A DNA stretch of 64,000 nt, taken from positions 1 through 64,000 of the forward strand of contig CAVYGM010000005.1 in assembly GCA_963768025.1 (NCBI GenBank), given 5' to 3'. Every line of letters starts with the position of its first letter. Positions within the stretch are counted from its first letter, which is position 1. This stretch comes from CAVYGM01 sp963768025. Its GTDB lineage: Bacteria > Bacteroidota > Bacteroidia > Cytophagales > Spirosomataceae. Below, piece after piece: positions 29,691-38,634 of this stretch. Position numbers and translations under genes: made by a program. The notes beneath the pieces were generated by a model, which saw nothing but the letters and a program-made list of their open reading frames with translations, was not told where the DNA came from and searched no databases.

Positions 29691-30822
29691 TTGATGATGG
29701 GCAAACAGACAGAAAATTCAGCAGCGTTACTTCGCTATTGTGTAGGTATCGATGTTAGCAAAGACTCTTTACAAATTTGTTTATCAACCATTGATACTAA
29801 TGGTAAGACAACTGTAAAAGGGACAAGCAAAATAGCCAATAAGGTATCATCCTTTGGTGGATTGCTCACTTGGGTTGCCAAGCATTGTAAAGAGAAACAA
29901 TTGCCGGTTCGGTATTTGATGGAATCAACCGGTGTTTATCATGAACAAATTGCATGGTATTTATTCCAGAACGATCTGTCAGTAAGCGTAGTGCTACCTA
30001 ACAAGTCCAAAAATTACCTTAAAAGCCTTGGCCATAAATCTAAAAATGATAAGATTGATGCCCGCGGTTTGGCCCAGATGGGATTGGAGCAAACTCCGTC
30101 TTTATGGAAACCACTTTCAAAAAATATCTATTCGTTACGGATGCTGACCCGGCAGCACCAACGTTTGCAAGAGCTCAAAAATCAGTCAGAAAATCAGAAA
30201 CATGCTATATTACATAGCCAGATCAGTGATAAATTTATCATTAAACAGCTGGATAAACTAACCAAACTTTATGACCAGCAGATCGAGCAGATCGCTCAGG
30301 AAATGCAGAATCTGCTTTCTAAAGACCTGATTCTCAAAAATAAAATTGATCAGCTCTGTCAGATAAAAGGCCTTGGCCTGTTATCTGTGGCTACGCTTGT
30401 GGCTGAAACCAATGGTTTTGAACGGGGCGCCCCGTGGCGGCTTCGAAAATCTCAGGCAACTCGTCAGCTTTGCAGGTTATGATGTCATTGAAAATCAATC
30501 CGGGTTAAGGTCAGGAAAAACCAGGATATCTAAAAAAGGAAACAGCCGGATTAGACGGATCTTGTTTCTGCCGGCCTTTAATGCCGTCAGGTTCGGAGAA
30601 CCGGCTTGCCAGGCATTATTTGAAAGAGTATTTATTAAAACCCGCATCAAAATGAAAGGATATGTTGCCGTTCAGAAAAAACTACTAACTCTCTGTTACG
30701 CCTTATGGAAAAAAGATGCCAGTTATGACCCGTTATACCATTCCCAACATGTCAAAGAACCTGGATATCAGGACAAAAAAATAGTCCTGACCAGCAGGAC
30801 TACACAGGATGTAACGGCTTAA
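29691..30822 (+). pseudogene. IS110-family transposase with a 16-nt insertion
   Basis: DEDD recombinase of the IS110 family. The RuvC-like N-terminal domain has CVGIDVSKDSLQI (Asp), YLMESTGVYHE (Glu) and KNDKIDARGLAQMG (two Asp). The C-terminal domain has GLRSGKTRISKKGNSRIRRILFLPAFN, containing the serine region. Frame 1 ends shortly after NGFE, and the family sequence resumes in the +1 frame as FENLRQLVSFAGYDVIENQSG. Removing 16 nt (30423-30438) restores one frame of about 372 aa with normal spacing to relatives. No other lesion is seen. Confidence 0.88.
30423..30438 (+). repeat. 16-nt hairpin micro-insertion in the IS110 transposase
   Basis: CGGG-GCGC-CCCG-TGGC: a perfect 12-nt palindrome plus four bases. 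Without it the frame reads NGF-E-G-FENLRQL, matching the spacing of other IS110 proteins. Ends may shift by one to three bases. Confidence 0.75.
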
Positions 30823-30986
30823 AAAAGCCGGCACTCCTTCATACTCCAAATTTATTAAAAAAATTCTATTTCAAAGCTTGTATTTCACGACAGTACCAGC
30901 GGTGAGCGACCTAACTTACTTCCCATTAGGTTCCCATTTTGTTTACCTGACGGTAGTCATGGATGCCTATTCGCGGAAAATCGTGG

Positions 30987-31002
30987 CAGGGCCGCCTGTG
31001 CG
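30987..31002 (+). repeat. 16-nt hairpin micro-insertion in IS3 copy 1 orfB (not in copy 2)
   Basis: CAGG-GCCG-CCTG-TGCG interrupts codons for IVGW. Copy 2 (57787-57798) reads ATTGTCGGCTGG without it, so the two copies differ by exactly 16 nt here. The window could also be placed two bases earlier. Confidence 0.85.
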
Positions 31003-31103
31003 GCTGGTCGTTGCAGAAGACCCTGGAGGCGAAAGGATCGCTACAAGCTCTTGACATGGCCCTGGTTCAGCGCGGAAAGTGCGGGAAATCGCTTGTCCAC
31101 CAT

Positions 31104-31119
31104 CGCACCGGCGACCCGG
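31104..31119 (-). repeat. 16-nt hairpin micro-insertion at the HHSDRG motif, copy 1
   Basis: On the minus strand CCGG-GTCG-CCGG-TGCG. It splits codons for HH and SDRGVQY, the second catalytic Asp motif of IS3 OrfB. Removing 16 nt restores CAC CAT TCT GAT CGA. The same insertion with tail AGCG is in copy 2. Confidence 0.8.
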
Positions 31120-31213
31120 TCTGATCGAGGCGTGCAGTACTGTTCTTGGATGTATGTCAATCGTCTGCGCGACGCGCAAATCGGAATCAGCATGACGGAA
31201 TCGGGTGACCCGA

Positions 31214-31229
31214 CCGGGTCGCCGGAGCG
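31214..31229 (+). repeat. 16-nt hairpin micro-insertion before the catalytic Glu, copy 1
   Basis: CCGG-GTCG-CCGG-AGCG lies between codons for SGDP and ENAMAER. Removing it restores the family spacing GDPxENA. It is the reverse complement of the insertion about 95 bp upstream except for one tail base. Confidence 0.8.
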
Positions 31230-31603
31230 ATGAGAACGCGATGGCTGAGCGGGTTTTTCGTACTCTTAAAGAGGACTTCCAACTTGGCGGGTTTACGAAC
31301 TTTGAAAGGGCAATGGTAGCTATTACCCAGGCAATCCAAGCTTATAACAGCCTGCGTCCACACGCTTCGCTGGACTATCTGACGCCGGATCAGGCCCATA
31401 AAAGGCGCGGCGGGTTTGAATTGAAGTGGTATCCCTATAAAAAAGTCCGCTACGGAAATGTCCAATATACCACTGAGAATCAGCCCACACTCTAACCTGT
31501 CAACTCATTCCAGTAGCATACGGGAACATGAAGTAGGCAATTGGGTATGCCTCACCTGTTCCAGGGACAGGCGCCGCCGCCTCGGCAACGCCCGAGTCAG
31601 GGC

Positions 31604-34114
31604 TCACAGGTTAAACCAGAATGAAAACTTGACAGCGAAGGGGGTGACGTTGGGGGCGTTTCGGTAGGTAAGCCGATGCACGGCGTCGATTCGTCCTATT
31701 TTGAAAATGTTGTCGATCCCGTATCCTACTTCGGCGTAGGGCACATTGTTCAGAACCTGAAATACCGGTACCACGTGGCCTTCCAGATCGGTATCGTTGA
31801 TCATGTCGAGGTTTCGCTGACTGACACCCCCGTAAAACACCTTTCCCGTGAGCAGGAGCCGCCATTTCAACTTTCGGATTGCCGGTATGCGGTTCAGGAT
31901 GAAGCCTTCGAAGTTGTGTTCGGCCCGGACTATCGCGTAGCGATCGGCGATGAATTCGAAGTAATTCATGAGGTTGAAGGCATTATCGACGTAGAACAGC
32001 GACTGATTGCCCAGCGGGGTGTACAGCAGCGGGTAGGGAATTGCCGACGGAATGTATCCCAGCGTAAGGTTATAGTAGGTGCGTCCCAGAATGCCAACCC
32101 GAAAACTCTGCTTCAGGTTCAGGGAAAACTTGTGGTAGTTGAAGTCACTGTGCAGTAAACCGTGCATACCCAGGGTGTATCGGAAAGTAAGCGTGGGGGA
32201 GTTGCCGTTGCCCAGGCTGATGCGGTCGTTATCATTCTGAAGAAAAAGCTCATTGCGAGCCCAGCGGGTCTCGAAATTCATCTCCGTTACCGTGTACGTA
32301 TTACGAATGGGTGAATCGGACCCCAGCTTCGGAACGGTACGGTATGCGAAAGGGAACAGCGGGTGGAAAGTCATGTTTCGAAGGTTGACATACTGCGTCA
32401 GGCCTTTGGAAATTTCCTTTCTGATGTAGGTGGTAATATTGCGCTGCATGTACCCGCCACGCATGGTGCCAAAGCGGGAAAAAGCCCCAAAAATGGTATT
32501 GGTGCCGATGTTCTCTGTCGACACCCCCAGCCTTTCCAGATCATAGGCATACGACACCCCCGCCACGGTCCACGGTTTGCGGCTCAGGATATAGTCCACA
32601 CCCGCACTGTATTTGAAGACCCCGTCTTTGGTACCGTAGGCGCCATAGCCACTCAGAATCCATTTTCGGCTGAAATGCGGATCGGTTCGCATTCCGACAC
32701 GGAGACGGTGCCCTTCTATGGTGTTGTTGGCGTACAAGTAGAGGTAGGGCCCTACATCGATGTTCCAGCGGTCGATATTCTTGTAGCCATTGACGGCTAT
32801 ATTCAGGATCTCGGTATAGGTGCTGATTACCGGCAGCACTTTCAGCGAATCGATCAGGTCAAAACTCAGTTTTTCCGATTTGGTGAGGGCTTCGGGGCGT
32901 ACCTTATCCCAGTAGCCATCGTCGGGCTGCCTGTAATCCTCGCTCAGCTCGATGGCCGAGTCATAGAACTTGTTGTCTTTTGCCCTCCCCAGCTTGTAGT
33001 CGCGGTTGGCGGAGTAGAATTTCAGCAGCATGCCGGCCGACTGGTTGGTAAGTTCGGCCACATCGATCAGCACCCTGGTTTTTTCCGGCATCCAGTTGGT
33101 GTCGTTGTCCATCAGGGCGTACGACTGCTGAATTCTTATTCTTTCAATATAATTCAGATTGGCGCTCTTGCCCACATGCGCGTCTATCTGCGTGATGGCG
33201 TAGCTGATGCCATCCACCCAGAAAGTGCCCGAAAAGGCCAGGTCCTGCTTCTGCCTGGGTTCGTACTCGATCTGATAGTCCCAGTTGGTGCCATTGTAGC
33301 TGCTATCGGCCAGGAAGTATTCATAGTATACTTTCCAGCTATCCCCGATGGGCGATACGAAATCCTTCTCCAGGAGATTGAGCCAGTTTCCGTAGAAATT
33401 GTATTGCTGAAAGGAGGAGCCGATCACCTGCGAGGTCAGACTGCCATCGGTGAGGCCGATGCCGGCCACTTTTGTTTTCCGGACAATCTCTTTCTTTTTC
33501 TTGGGGTTTGAGCGAAAGTACACGTCCGAGATTGATTCCGACAGAAAGACGGGTACGATGGTCTGCCCTTCGTCATCCCTGATCTCGTCATACCGTTCCA
33601 CCAGATTGGTGATTTTCCGTACACTTTTCCGTTTGCGAAACTTCTCGGACAAATTATCCATGTCAATCTGGATTTTCGTGTAGCAGTTGTATTCGTAAGC
33701 GCTCGTGTTATCGGGGTTGTTCTTTTCGCGGTGGGCCACCACTTTGCGCAGGATGGCATAGGCGGGGTTTTCGCCGGCGTAGATTCTCACTTCCTTCAAT
33801 TGAAAGATGGAAGGGGCGAGGGTGATGTCGATTACTTGCTGCGCTTGGTTTTGTACAATTGGTTTGGATTTATTCGAAAAGCCAATGTAGGAAACCACCA
33901 GGGAGTCGGCCGGAGGGGCGTACGTGATCCTGTATCTTCCGTCAAAATCGGTGGTAGTACCAGATAGAGTACCTTTTACAGCTACGTTCGCAAAAGGCAC
34001 AGGGTCGCCCGTGGTGGCATCCGTCACTTGGCCCTCTACGGTGAAGACCTGCTGGGAATGGCCAGAATGTGCCAGACTTACAAGGTATAGTGCAATAAAT
34101 AGTATCTTTTTCAT
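31604..34114 (-). CDS. DUF5686 outer-membrane protein with carboxypeptidase-like domain
   Basis: 836-aa outer-membrane protein typical of Bacteroidota. After a signal peptide (ending about HSGHSQ) comes a CarboxypepD_reg-like beta-sandwich (about 25-110: VEGQVTDATTGDPVPFANV), then the DUF5686 region with ENPAYAILRKVVAHREKNNPD, and a long C-terminal beta-barrel ending in an aromatic residue pattern (VKFSFWFNL). The frame is intact. Function is unknown; in many genomes it sits alone. Here it lies between the IS3 element and the two-component system, on the opposite strand to the latter, and shows no link to copper by sequence. Confidence 0.88.
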   Translation of the reverse strand: MKKILFIALYLVSLAHSGHSQQVFTVEGQVTDATTGDPVPFANVAVKGTLSGTTTDFDGRYRITYAPPADSLVVSYIGFSNKSKPIVQNQAQQVIDITLAPSIFQLKEVRIYAGENPAYAILRKVVAHREKNNPDNTSAYEYNCYTKIQIDMDNLSEKFRKRKSVRKITNLVERYDEIRDDEGQTIVPVFLSESISDVYFRSNPKKKKEIVRKTKVAGIGLTDGSLTSQVIGSSFQQYNFYGNWLNLLEKDFVSPIGDSWKVYYEYFLADSSYNGTNWDYQIEYEPRQKQDLAFSGTFWVDGISYAITQIDAHVGKSANLNYIERIRIQQSYALMDNDTNWMPEKTRVLIDVAELTNQSAGMLLKFYSANRDYKLGRAKDNKFYDSAIELSEDYRQPDDGYWDKVRPEALTKSEKLSFDLIDSLKVLPVISTYTEILNIAVNGYKNIDRWNIDVGPYLYLYANNTIEGHRLRVGMRTDPHFSRKWILSGYGAYGTKDGVFKYSAGVDYILSRKPWTVAGVSYAYDLERLGVSTENIGTNTIFGAFSRFGTMRGGYMQRNITTYIRKEISKGLTQYVNLRNMTFHPLFPFAYRTVPKLGSDSPIRNTYTVTEMNFETRWARNELFLQNDNDRISLGNGNSPTLTFRYTLGMHGLLHSDFNYHKFSLNLKQSFRVGILGRTYYNLTLGYIPSAIPYPLLYTPLGNQSLFYVDNAFNLMNYFEFIADRYAIVRAEHNFEGFILNRIPAIRKLKWRLLLTGKVFYGGVSQRNLDMINDTDLEGHVVPVFQVLNNVPYAEVGYGIDNIFKIGRIDAVHRLTYRNAPNVTPFAVKFSFWFNL

Positions 34115-34780
34115 AGAGTCACATTACGATGGGCAATATAACCAAAAAAAGAAGATTGAAAGCGGCAGACCGGCCTATTCCGGCACTTCGTCGTGGGGCG
34201 AGGCGGATGTACATCCATCACCGCCGTGGGTCGGACGGGGTACTCCCGTCCCAGCGTCCGCCCACCGGTACGCCCTGCGCGGCGAAAGACACCGCGTTGA
34301 TACCTTCGTCCTGAGCAATGTACGAGGCTCTGGCGTTGTGGAGGTCCTGCGAAATAATGGTGATGTCGTTTTCTCTAAATACGGTACCGCCCCCCTAAAA
34401 CTCCCTTTTTTAGACCCACCGGTTGGATTATACGATCAGCGCAAAGGCACTCATTATTCATTCGAATGCGGGAGTATCCCGGCCACATCGGGACTTTCAC
34501 GATTGGTGGCAATGCCTACAGGATCCACGGGTAAGGCCGCATCATAAGTGGTCAAGCCCAAAAATAGCCCGGGCACCGAACGATATGCCCATAGATGATT
34601 CCACCCGTAAGGCATTGGATGTTCGAAGAACCGGGCAGGAAAGGAAAGCTATTGTTGCGTATCTTTGCATGGCTGGCCCGGTACGGGCGGAGCTGGTCCG
34701 GGGTGGCAGGTATAGTCCCCCGGAATCAACCCAACCTCGGTCAGTACCTGCAAATGTCCGGAGGCAACCCATATCGTTTC
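34115..34780. other. 666-bp gap without a supported gene
   Basis: Open frames on both strands (up to 207 codons) show no family I recognise and probably reflect GC-rich decayed sequence. The hairpin CCGG-CCTATT-CCGG is present at 34182-34195. A TATCTTTG box (34660-34667), the Bacteroidota -7 element, is the best promoter candidate for the response regulator starting at 34781, but a clear -33 element is not seen. Confidence 0.4.
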
Positions 34781-35452
34781 ATGAAAGTACTACTGGTGGA
34801 AGACGAAGAGCGGATGGTGTCCTTCATCCGCAAAGGGATAGCGGCCGAGGGCTATGAGATCGAGGCGGCTTTCGATGGGCGCATGGGTCTGTCGCTGTTT
34901 CGGAAGGACAGCTACGATATCATCATCCTGGACGTCAATCTGCCGCAGATCAACGGCTTTGAACTGTGCCGGCTGATCCGCTCGGAAAACGAGGCGGTAC
35001 CGGTGCTGATGCTCACGGCATTGGATAGCCTGGCCGACAAAGCCGATGGCTTCAACGCCGGCGCGGACGACTACCTGGCCAAGCCCTTCGAGTTTCAGGA
35101 ACTGCTCCTGCGCATCCGGGCCCTGACGCGCCGCAACGGCCCCAAGCAGAAGCAGGTGCTGCGGCTGGCCGATCTGGAACTGAACCTGGACGCCAAAACC
35201 GTGACCCGGGCCGGACAGCGCATCGACCTCACCACCCGCGAATACTCCCTGATGGAATACTTTATGCTGAACAAGGGAAAAATCATTTCGCGGGTAGACA
35301 TCAGCGAGCGGGTCTGGAACCTCAATTTTGACAGCAACACCAATGTCATCGACGTCTATATCAGCTACCTTCGCAAGAAGATAGACAAGGACTTTTCGCC
35401 CAGGCTCCTGCATACCATCGTGGGCATGGGGTACGTGCTGCGCGAAGGGTAG
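34781..35452 (+). CDS. cusR: OmpR-family response regulator (CusR-like)
   Basis: 223-aa two-domain regulator. Receiver domain: acidic pocket VEDEE (E7-D8), phospho-acceptor D51 in IIILDVNLP, and K101 in AKPFEF. The C-terminal winged helix ends with NVIDVYISYLRKKIDKD and TIVGMGYVLREG. The ATG at 34781 is chosen because MKVLLVEDEE is the normal family start; the frame is open further upstream but without similarity. The sensor kinase gene follows 66 bp later, and the pair precedes an RND efflux operon in the same direction, so metal-responsive control of that operon is likely. Gene symbol is by family and context. Confidence 0.9.
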   Translation: MKVLLVEDEERMVSFIRKGIAAEGYEIEAAFDGRMGLSLFRKDSYDIIILDVNLPQINGFELCRLIRSENEAVPVLMLTALDSLADKADGFNAGADDYLAKPFEFQELLLRIRALTRRNGPKQKQVLRLADLELNLDAKTVTRAGQRIDLTTREYSLMEYFMLNKGKIISRVDISERVWNLNFDSNTNVIDVYISYLRKKIDKDFSPRLLHTIVGMGYVLREG

Positions 35453-35518
35453 CTTTCTTTCCTTGGCCCAAGGCGACTTTCCCAGGTTAAACACCTGCCA
35501 TCCTGTTCCGTGACTTTC

Positions 35519-36883
35519 ATGCTTATTCGCAACCGGCTTACGCTCATTTTCACGCTGCTGACCATGGCCATCCAGGTCACGCTGTCGCTGCTGGTGTGGT
35601 ATTTCTATTCCCTGTATAGGCAGGAGGAATTTTATAGCCGACTGGAAGGGAAGGCCCGCATGGCGGGCCGGGTGCTGATTTCGCGGCGGCACCTGCACGA
35701 TGACTTTTTCAAAAACATGGTCCGCACCGATCTGCTCACGATCGTGGAAGAACAGATCAGCATCTACGACAGGCAGCACAAACTGGTCTTTACCAACCGA
35801 ACGCTCCACGATTCCGATGTGTACAAGGAGAAGATCCCCCTGCTGGACTCCAGCTCGCTCTTTGAGTTCAGGAGCGGGCATCTGGAATCCATCGTATTGC
35901 CCTTCCAGGACCGGGGGCAGCAGTTTTACATTTTTGCGTCCGGGTACGACCGGATCGGCTTCAACAAGCTGGGTACCCTGCAGCAAATCCTGCTGCTGGC
36001 CAACCTGCTGGGTTTTTCGCTGACGGTACTCGCCGGGTGGTACTTTTCGGGCAAGGTACTGAAACCGATCTCTGACATTGTGGAGGAGGTGGAGCAGATC
36101 ACGGCCATGGACCTGCACAAGCGGGTCAACGAACGAAACCGCCGGGACGAGATCGCCCAGCTGGCCATGACCTTCAACCGGATGCTGTTCCGCCTGGAGG
36201 AAGCATTCGTGTCGCAGCGAAGCTTTGTCTCCCATGCCTCCCACGAGCTGCGCACCCCCCTCACCAACACCCTGGGAACGCTGGAAACCTCCCTGCGCTA
36301 CGACCAGAATCCGGACGACTGGCGGGAAAGCATGGGGATAGCCGTGGAGGAGCTGAAAAAGGTGATCTCCCTGACCAACGGCCTGCTGGGCCTGGCCAAA
36401 GTCACCGACGCCACGCTTTCCCTCACCGCCGTGCAGGTGGACGACTGCCTGCTGACGGCCATCGGGCAGGTGCAGGGCAGGTACCCGGGCCGGAGCCTGC
36501 CGGTTCAATTCATGACCACGGATGAGGAGTCCTTCACCGTAAAAGGCAACGCCACCCTGCTGACCACTGCTTTCCTCAACGTACTGGACAATGCCTGCAA
36601 ATACTCCGATCAGGAGGTAGCCGTACTCCTCCGGTCGAAAGACGACCACATTGCCGTAACCGTAATCGATCAGGGTCGCGGCATTCCCGACTCCGACGCT
36701 GCCCACATATTTGACCCGCTTTACCGGGGTGCCAATAGCGAGGGTGTGCCCGGCCACGGCATCGGGCTGGCCGTCACCCAAAAAATAGTGGACCTGCACC
36801 AGGGTACCTTGTTGATCACTTCCCTGCCTGGGCAGGGTACTTCCGTCACGATGAACCTACCCCGTCAGGCCATGCTCGCCTGA
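35519..36883 (+). CDS. cusS: sensor histidine kinase (CusS-like)
   Basis: 454-aa membrane kinase. TM1 is about residues 8-32, a periplasmic sensor region of about 130 residues follows, TM2 is near 160-180 (ILLLANLLGFSLTVLAGWYF), then a HAMP domain. The H-box SHASHELRTPLTNTLG holds the phospho-His (about 242). The ATP-binding domain shows NVLDNACKYS, DQGRGIPD and GHGIGLAVTQKI. The ATG at 35519 (MLIRNRLTLIF) is preferred over a GTG three codons upstream. The periplasmic domain lacks obvious Met/His-rich metal sites, so the inducing signal is inferred from context only. Confidence 0.9.
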   Translation: MLIRNRLTLIFTLLTMAIQVTLSLLVWYFYSLYRQEEFYSRLEGKARMAGRVLISRRHLHDDFFKNMVRTDLLTIVEEQISIYDRQHKLVFTNRTLHDSDVYKEKIPLLDSSSLFEFRSGHLESIVLPFQDRGQQFYIFASGYDRIGFNKLGTLQQILLLANLLGFSLTVLAGWYFSGKVLKPISDIVEEVEQITAMDLHKRVNERNRRDEIAQLAMTFNRMLFRLEEAFVSQRSFVSHASHELRTPLTNTLGTLETSLRYDQNPDDWRESMGIAVEELKKVISLTNGLLGLAKVTDATLSLTAVQVDDCLLTAIGQVQGRYPGRSLPVQFMTTDEESFTVKGNATLLTTAFLNVLDNACKYSDQEVAVLLRSKDDHIAVTVIDQGRGIPDSDAAHIFDPLYRGANSEGVPGHGIGLAVTQKIVDLHQGTLLITSLPGQGTSVTMNLPRQAMLA

Positions 36884-36952
36884 TGCATCGGGATAGCTGG
36901 CTAGCCCCCCACCCTTATCGTAGGGTAAATATCTTTTTCAAGGCAGGTTTTA

Positions 36953-36984
36953 TTTTACTCAAAATATAATTATTTTGAGTAAAA
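36953..36984. promoter_or_regulatory. perfect 14-bp dyad between cusS and the efflux operon
   Basis: TTTTACTCAAAATA (36953-36966) and TATTTTGAGTAAAA (36971-36984) are exact inverted repeats with a 4-nt centre. It stands 70 bp past the kinase stop and about 125 bp before the next start. It may be the regulator's binding site for the downstream efflux operon, or a bidirectional terminator, since T and A runs flank it. Confidence 0.5.
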
Positions 36985-37108
36985 ATAACATTCATTGGCA
37001 ATTCTTAAAAACAATATGGTGCCCTTCTAATATCTTCTAATTTCCTTCTCATACCGTTTTAATGTTGCGGTGCTTGCTTTGTACCACCCAAAGCCGCCAC
37101 TACCACCT

Positions 37109-37414
37109 ATGCAACGCCGGTACTTTCCTAATTCAGCAACCCATTCGATTTTGCTTTACGGTCTCGGCCTGGCCCTGACCCTATCGCTCCTGTTCAATGG
37201 CTATTTGCTCTACGAGCAAGGCCTTCAGCGCAACCGCACCGATACGGAACTTGGCAGCACCGCCTACACGCTCTCTACCGCCGTATGGCAACAGCAACTC
37301 TCGGATTGCCAGCTAGCCAGCCAACGAAAGGACAGTCTGATTCACCGGATGGGGGAGCTTTCCCATGCTCCGCCGGGCACCGGTGCTTTCACTCAGCGGA
37401 CTTCATCCCGGTAA
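37109..37414 (+). CDS. small hypothetical membrane protein
   Basis: 101 aa from the Met at 37109 (MQRRYF; an earlier frame start at 37070 has no support). One transmembrane helix (SILLYGLGLALTLSLLFNGYLLYE) is followed by a polar region with heptad character (TELGSTAYTLSTAVWQQQLSDCQLASQRKDSLIHRM), possibly a short coiled coil. No family recognised. It is 103 bp upstream of the RND adaptor and may share its promoter region. Confidence 0.5.
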   Translation: MQRRYFPNSATHSILLYGLGLALTLSLLFNGYLLYEQGLQRNRTDTELGSTAYTLSTAVWQQQLSDCQLASQRKDSLIHRMGELSHAPPGTGAFTQRTSSR

Positions 37415-37516
37415 GTGAAGCTACAATTCTCAGTCAAAAAAGCAGGTAGTTGTGACCAGCATCATGGGCCTTTCACTCAGCCTATCAATTAAACATTTGT
37501 GGAAAATAAAATCAGT

Positions 37517-38605
37517 ATGAAACAAATTACCATGTTCATGGGCTTGTGCGCCTTGTTTTTCCAAACCGGCTGCAACTCGAAAGGGGAGGAAAAGAAAGAA
37601 GAGGAAACGGAATTCCTGGTCACCAGTCCCATTGTGAGGGATACCATGGTCACCAAGGACTACGTCTGCCAGATTCACGCCATCCAGCACATCGAGTTGC
37701 GGGCGCAGGAGCGGGGCTACCTGCAGAAAATCTACGTGGACGAAGGACAGCCGTCAAGCAGGGACAGCTCATGTTCCAGATCATGCCCATGCTGTACCAG
37801 GCCGAACTGCAAAAGGCCCAGGCCGAAGCCAATTTTGCCGAAATCGAATACAGAACACCAAGGCACTGGCCGATAGCAACATCGTTTCGAAAAACGAACT
37901 GGCCATGGCCAAGGCCAAACTGGAAAAGGCCAACGCGGAAGTGTCCCTGGCCAAGTGCACCTGGGTTTCACCGAAATCAGGGCGCCTTTCAACGGGATCA
38001 TGGACCACTTCCAGGTGCGGCTGGGAAGTCTTGTGATGAGGGCGATTTGCTGACCACCCTCTCCGACAACAGTAAAATGTGGGTGTACTTCAACGTGCCC
38101 GAAGCCGAGTACCTCGACTACAAAACCCGATGCCAGGCAGGACAACATGCAGCAGCGTGAACCTGATGATGGCCAACAACGGAAGTTTTCCCATATCCGG
38201 GCGTAGTGCAAACCATCGAAGCCGACTTCAACAACGAGACGGGCAACATTGCCTTCCGGGCCACCTTCCCCAACCCGAACGGCCTGCTGCGGCACGGCGA
38301 AACGGGCAACGTGCTGATGACGGTACCGCTTCAAAGACGCGCTGATCATTCCGCAGAAAGCCACCTTCGAGGTACTCGAAAAGAAGTATGTCTACGTGGT
38401 GGATAAAAACAACACGATCAGGTCGCGGGAAATCACCATCGCCGCCGAGATGCCCCACATTTTTGTGGTCAAGTCGGGTCTGAAGTAAGGACGACAAGAT
38501 TCTGCTGGAAGGCTTGCGTCAGGTACGCGAAAACGAGAAGATACACGCCAAGTTCATGCAGCCTGACGAAGATGCTGACGCAGTCTGGAACTGTATGCCG
38601 AATAA
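37517..38605 (+). pseudogene. RND efflux adaptor (MexA/AcrA-like), several frameshifts
   Basis: Membrane-fusion protein of an AcrAB-type pump. The ATG at 37517 is followed by a lipobox (FQTGCNS). Pieces in three frames join to QHIELRAQERGYLQKIYVDEGQ, then the helical hairpin (YQAELQKAQAEANFAEIEY ... LEKANAEVSLAKV), KDALIIPQKATFEVLEKKYVYVVDKNN, and ending LELYAE. At least five indels, for example a missing base near 37752 (EGQPVKQGQLMFQI). Corrected length would be about 360 aa. It lacks the heavy-metal-binding N-terminus of the copper cluster's adaptors, so the substrate may be organic. Confidence 0.85.
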
Positions 38606-38634
38606 TCTGAGCTACCCTAAAAAGCAGCAGACCC

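Larger units (their letters stand above)
29406..30901 (+). mobile_element. IS110-family element inserted in IS3 copy 1
   Basis: About 1496 bp absent from IS3 copy 2, whose sequence ATGTGG/GTGAGC is split here between 29405 and 30902. There are no terminal inverted repeats and no target duplication beyond one ambiguous G, as usual for IS110. The 285 bp before the transposase start and 79 bp after it are non-coding; long left-end non-coding sequence is where IS110-group elements code their bridge RNA. Confidence 0.88.
28620..31495 (+). pseudogene. IS3 transposase (OrfA-OrfB), copy 1, disrupted
   Basis: OrfA supplies the helix-turn-helix and leucine zipper (MEYLRALEKRLQETEKENKMLRLKAEAYE); OrfB supplies the HTH_21 and DDE integrase core (LTYFPLGSHFVYLTVVMDAYSRKIV, SDRGVQY, ENAMAERVFRTLKEDF). 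A 16-nt insertion at 28964 moves the reading frame from OrfA directly into OrfB, fusing the two without the usual ribosomal slip. IS110 then interrupts the gene before the first catalytic Asp region, and three more 16-nt insertions follow in OrfB. This copy cannot make a normal transposase. Confidence 0.88.
28564..31523 (+). mobile_element. IS3-family element, copy 1, interrupted by IS110
   Basis: Nearly the same sequence as the element at 56882-58314. Subterminal inverted repeats TATGCTACTG (28581-28590) and CAGTAGCATA (31511-31520) mark its ends; outer limits are approximate because similarity between the copies fades over some bases. The transposase gene is split by an IS110 element between 29405 and 30902. 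It also has four 16-nt micro-insertions, two of which are not in copy 2. Confidence 0.88.

Noticed and set aside
34182..34195. CCGG-CCTATT-CCGG hairpin resembling the palindrome at 44583-44599.
   Set aside because: The loop is 6 nt, no duplicate sequence shows it to be inserted, and the resemblance is short.
34790..36799. A 669-codon open frame on the minus strand across the response regulator and kinase genes.
   Set aside because: It is the mirror of two well-supported plus-strand genes in GC-rich DNA and has no recognisable domain.
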